Below are positions 5,395-6,159 of a stretch of DNA of 6,159 nt, one piece after another. The translations under genes were made by a program, and so were the position numbers. Numbering within the stretch: position 1 is the stretch's first letter; each line of letters starts with the position of its first letter. The stretch is from Namhaeicola sp039714555 (lineage in GTDB: Bacteria > Bacteroidota > Bacteroidia > Flavobacteriales > Flavobacteriaceae): positions 1-6,159 of the forward strand of contig JBDLJB010000070.1 of assembly GCA_039714555.1 (NCBI GenBank), in the 5' to 3' direction. The notes beneath the pieces are model-generated. The model was not told where the DNA came from and made no database searches. It saw nothing but the letters and a program-made list of their open reading frames with translations.

Positions 5395-6159
5395 TCACCC
5401 CAACCATCCTTCTCTGTCAAGGCTTCTATATTGTATAGCCTCTGCAATATGGCTGGGTAAAATATCTTCAGAAGCCTCCAGATCAGCTATGGTTCTTGAA
5501 ACTTTTAAAATACGATCATAAGCTCTTGCTGATAGATTTAATCTTTCCATAGCTGTTTTTAATAAATCTTTTGAAGTAGTATCTAATTTACAAAACTCTC
5601 TAATTTGCTTTACACTCATTTGTGCATTATAATGTACATTTTCTAATGTTGAAAATCTTTCAACCTGAAATTGTCTTGCTTTGGTTACCCGCTCTCTAAT
5701 AATTTTGCTTGTCTCACCACTTCGTTCTTCTGTTAATTTTTCAAAAGGAACAGGTTGAACTTCAATATGAATATCAATTCTATCTAATAAAGGCCCTGAA
5801 ATTTTACTTAAATAACGCTGCATTTCTTGAGGTGAAGAAGTTACAGGACTATCACCATCACTAAAATAACCACTAGGACTAGGATTCATACTGGCGATCA
5901 ACATAAAACTACTTGGATAAGTTACTGTAAATTTTGCCCTTGAAATAGTAACTTCTCTGTCTTCGAGGGGTTGACGCATAACTTCTAAGACCGAGCGTTT
6001 AAATTCGGGTAATTCATCTAAAAAAAGTACACCATTGTGAGATAAAGAAATTTCTCCTGGTTGCGGATAAGCACCCCCTCCTACTAAAGCAACATCACTT
6101 ATTGTATGATGTGGAGAACGAAATGGACGCTGACTTATTAAACCGGTGTGCTCTTTTAT
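5395..6159 (-). CDS. comM: YifB/ComM-family Mg-chelatase-like AAA+ ATPase, C-terminal half (5' end outside window)
   Basis: The frame is open from the window edge at 6159 to TGA at 5397-5395, giving 254 residues of a family usually about 500 long. The internal ATG at 5979 is not the start, because conserved sequence continues upstream. Visible landmarks in fragment numbering are RPFRSPHHTISDVALVGGG (11-29), PGEISLSHNGVLFLDELPEF (34-53) with the Walker B motif LFLDE, MRQPLEDREVTISRA (61-75), ASMNPSPSGYF (89-99), and ISGPLLDRIDIH (120-131), followed by the helical C-terminal domain (LNLSARAYDRILKVSRTIADLE). Walker A lies outside the window. ComM is a hexameric helicase that promotes branch migration during natural transformation in Vibrio and Haemophilus; YifB is the E. 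coli name. The usual cysteines of the CPCG region are absent. It probably belongs to a transcription unit unrelated to the regulator. Confidence 0.93.
   Translation of the reverse strand: MKEHTGLISQRPFRSPHHTISDVALVGGGAYPQPGEISLSHNGVLFLDELPEFKRSVLEVMRQPLEDREVTISRAKFTVTYPSSFMLIASMNPSPSGYFSDGDSPVTSSPQEMQRYLSKISGPLLDRIDIHIEVQPVPFEKLTEERSGETSKIIRERVTKARQFQVERFSTLENVHYNAQMSVKQIREFCKLDTTSKDLLKTAMERLNLSARAYDRILKVSRTIADLEASEDILPSHIAEAIQYRSLDREGWLG

Noticed and set aside
5977..5979. ATG as start of the YifB/ComM gene
   Set aside because: Conserved family sequence including Walker B continues in frame upstream to the window edge, so this is an internal methionine.

Overview
The window is AT-rich and compact. 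It looks like a chromosome fragment of a member of the Bacteroidota, most likely a marine-type flavobacterium. The evidence is the A-rich translation starts, secretion signals ending in 'NAQ', short lipoproteins of the LTSC/LTGC type, an AraC-TolB-like-TPR membrane regulator of a kind common in that phylum, and -7 boxes of the TAnnTTTG type. All convincing genes lie on the minus strand, so transcription runs from high to low coordinates. No RNA gene, CRISPR array, insertion sequence or replication origin was found.

Layout from high to low coordinates. 6159-5395: C-terminal half of a YifB/ComM-type AAA+ ATPase whose 5' part lies outside the window. 5394-5063: AT-rich gap holding a well-formed minus-strand promoter (TTG-18 bp-TAGATTTG) with an inverted repeat over its -7 box, and a stray plus-strand signal-peptide-like leader. 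5062-3197: a 621-residue membrane-tethered regulator (AraC DNA-binding domain, one membrane segment, TolB-like domain, TPR-type repeats). 3196-2699: a 498-bp gap holding a 35-residue remnant that resembles the C-terminal tail of such a regulator, three tandem ~20-bp iterons, and a candidate promoter for the next gene. 2698-1619: lipoprotein B, two almost identical NTF2/SnoaL-like domains in one chain, followed by an intrinsic terminator. 1338-859: lipoprotein A, a single-domain paralogue of B. 796-341: a VOC (glyoxalase-fold) protein with a signal peptide. 326-1: an antibiotic-biosynthesis-monooxygenase-like protein cut by the window edge.

Working picture (inference). The tethered regulator probably senses an envelope condition through its periplasmic TolB/TPR part. 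It could activate the neighbouring lipoprotein B gene through the iterons, whose promoter has a good -7 box but no -33 TTG. Lipoprotein A, the VOC protein and the monooxygenase-like protein may form a downstream transcription unit. No function can be assigned to the lipoproteins beyond the fold.

The most unusual signal is the internal duplication in lipoprotein B. A 447-bp segment is repeated in frame with one synonymous difference, while the duplicated flanking linker has clearly diverged. This suggests recent homogenisation (gene conversion) of an older duplication.
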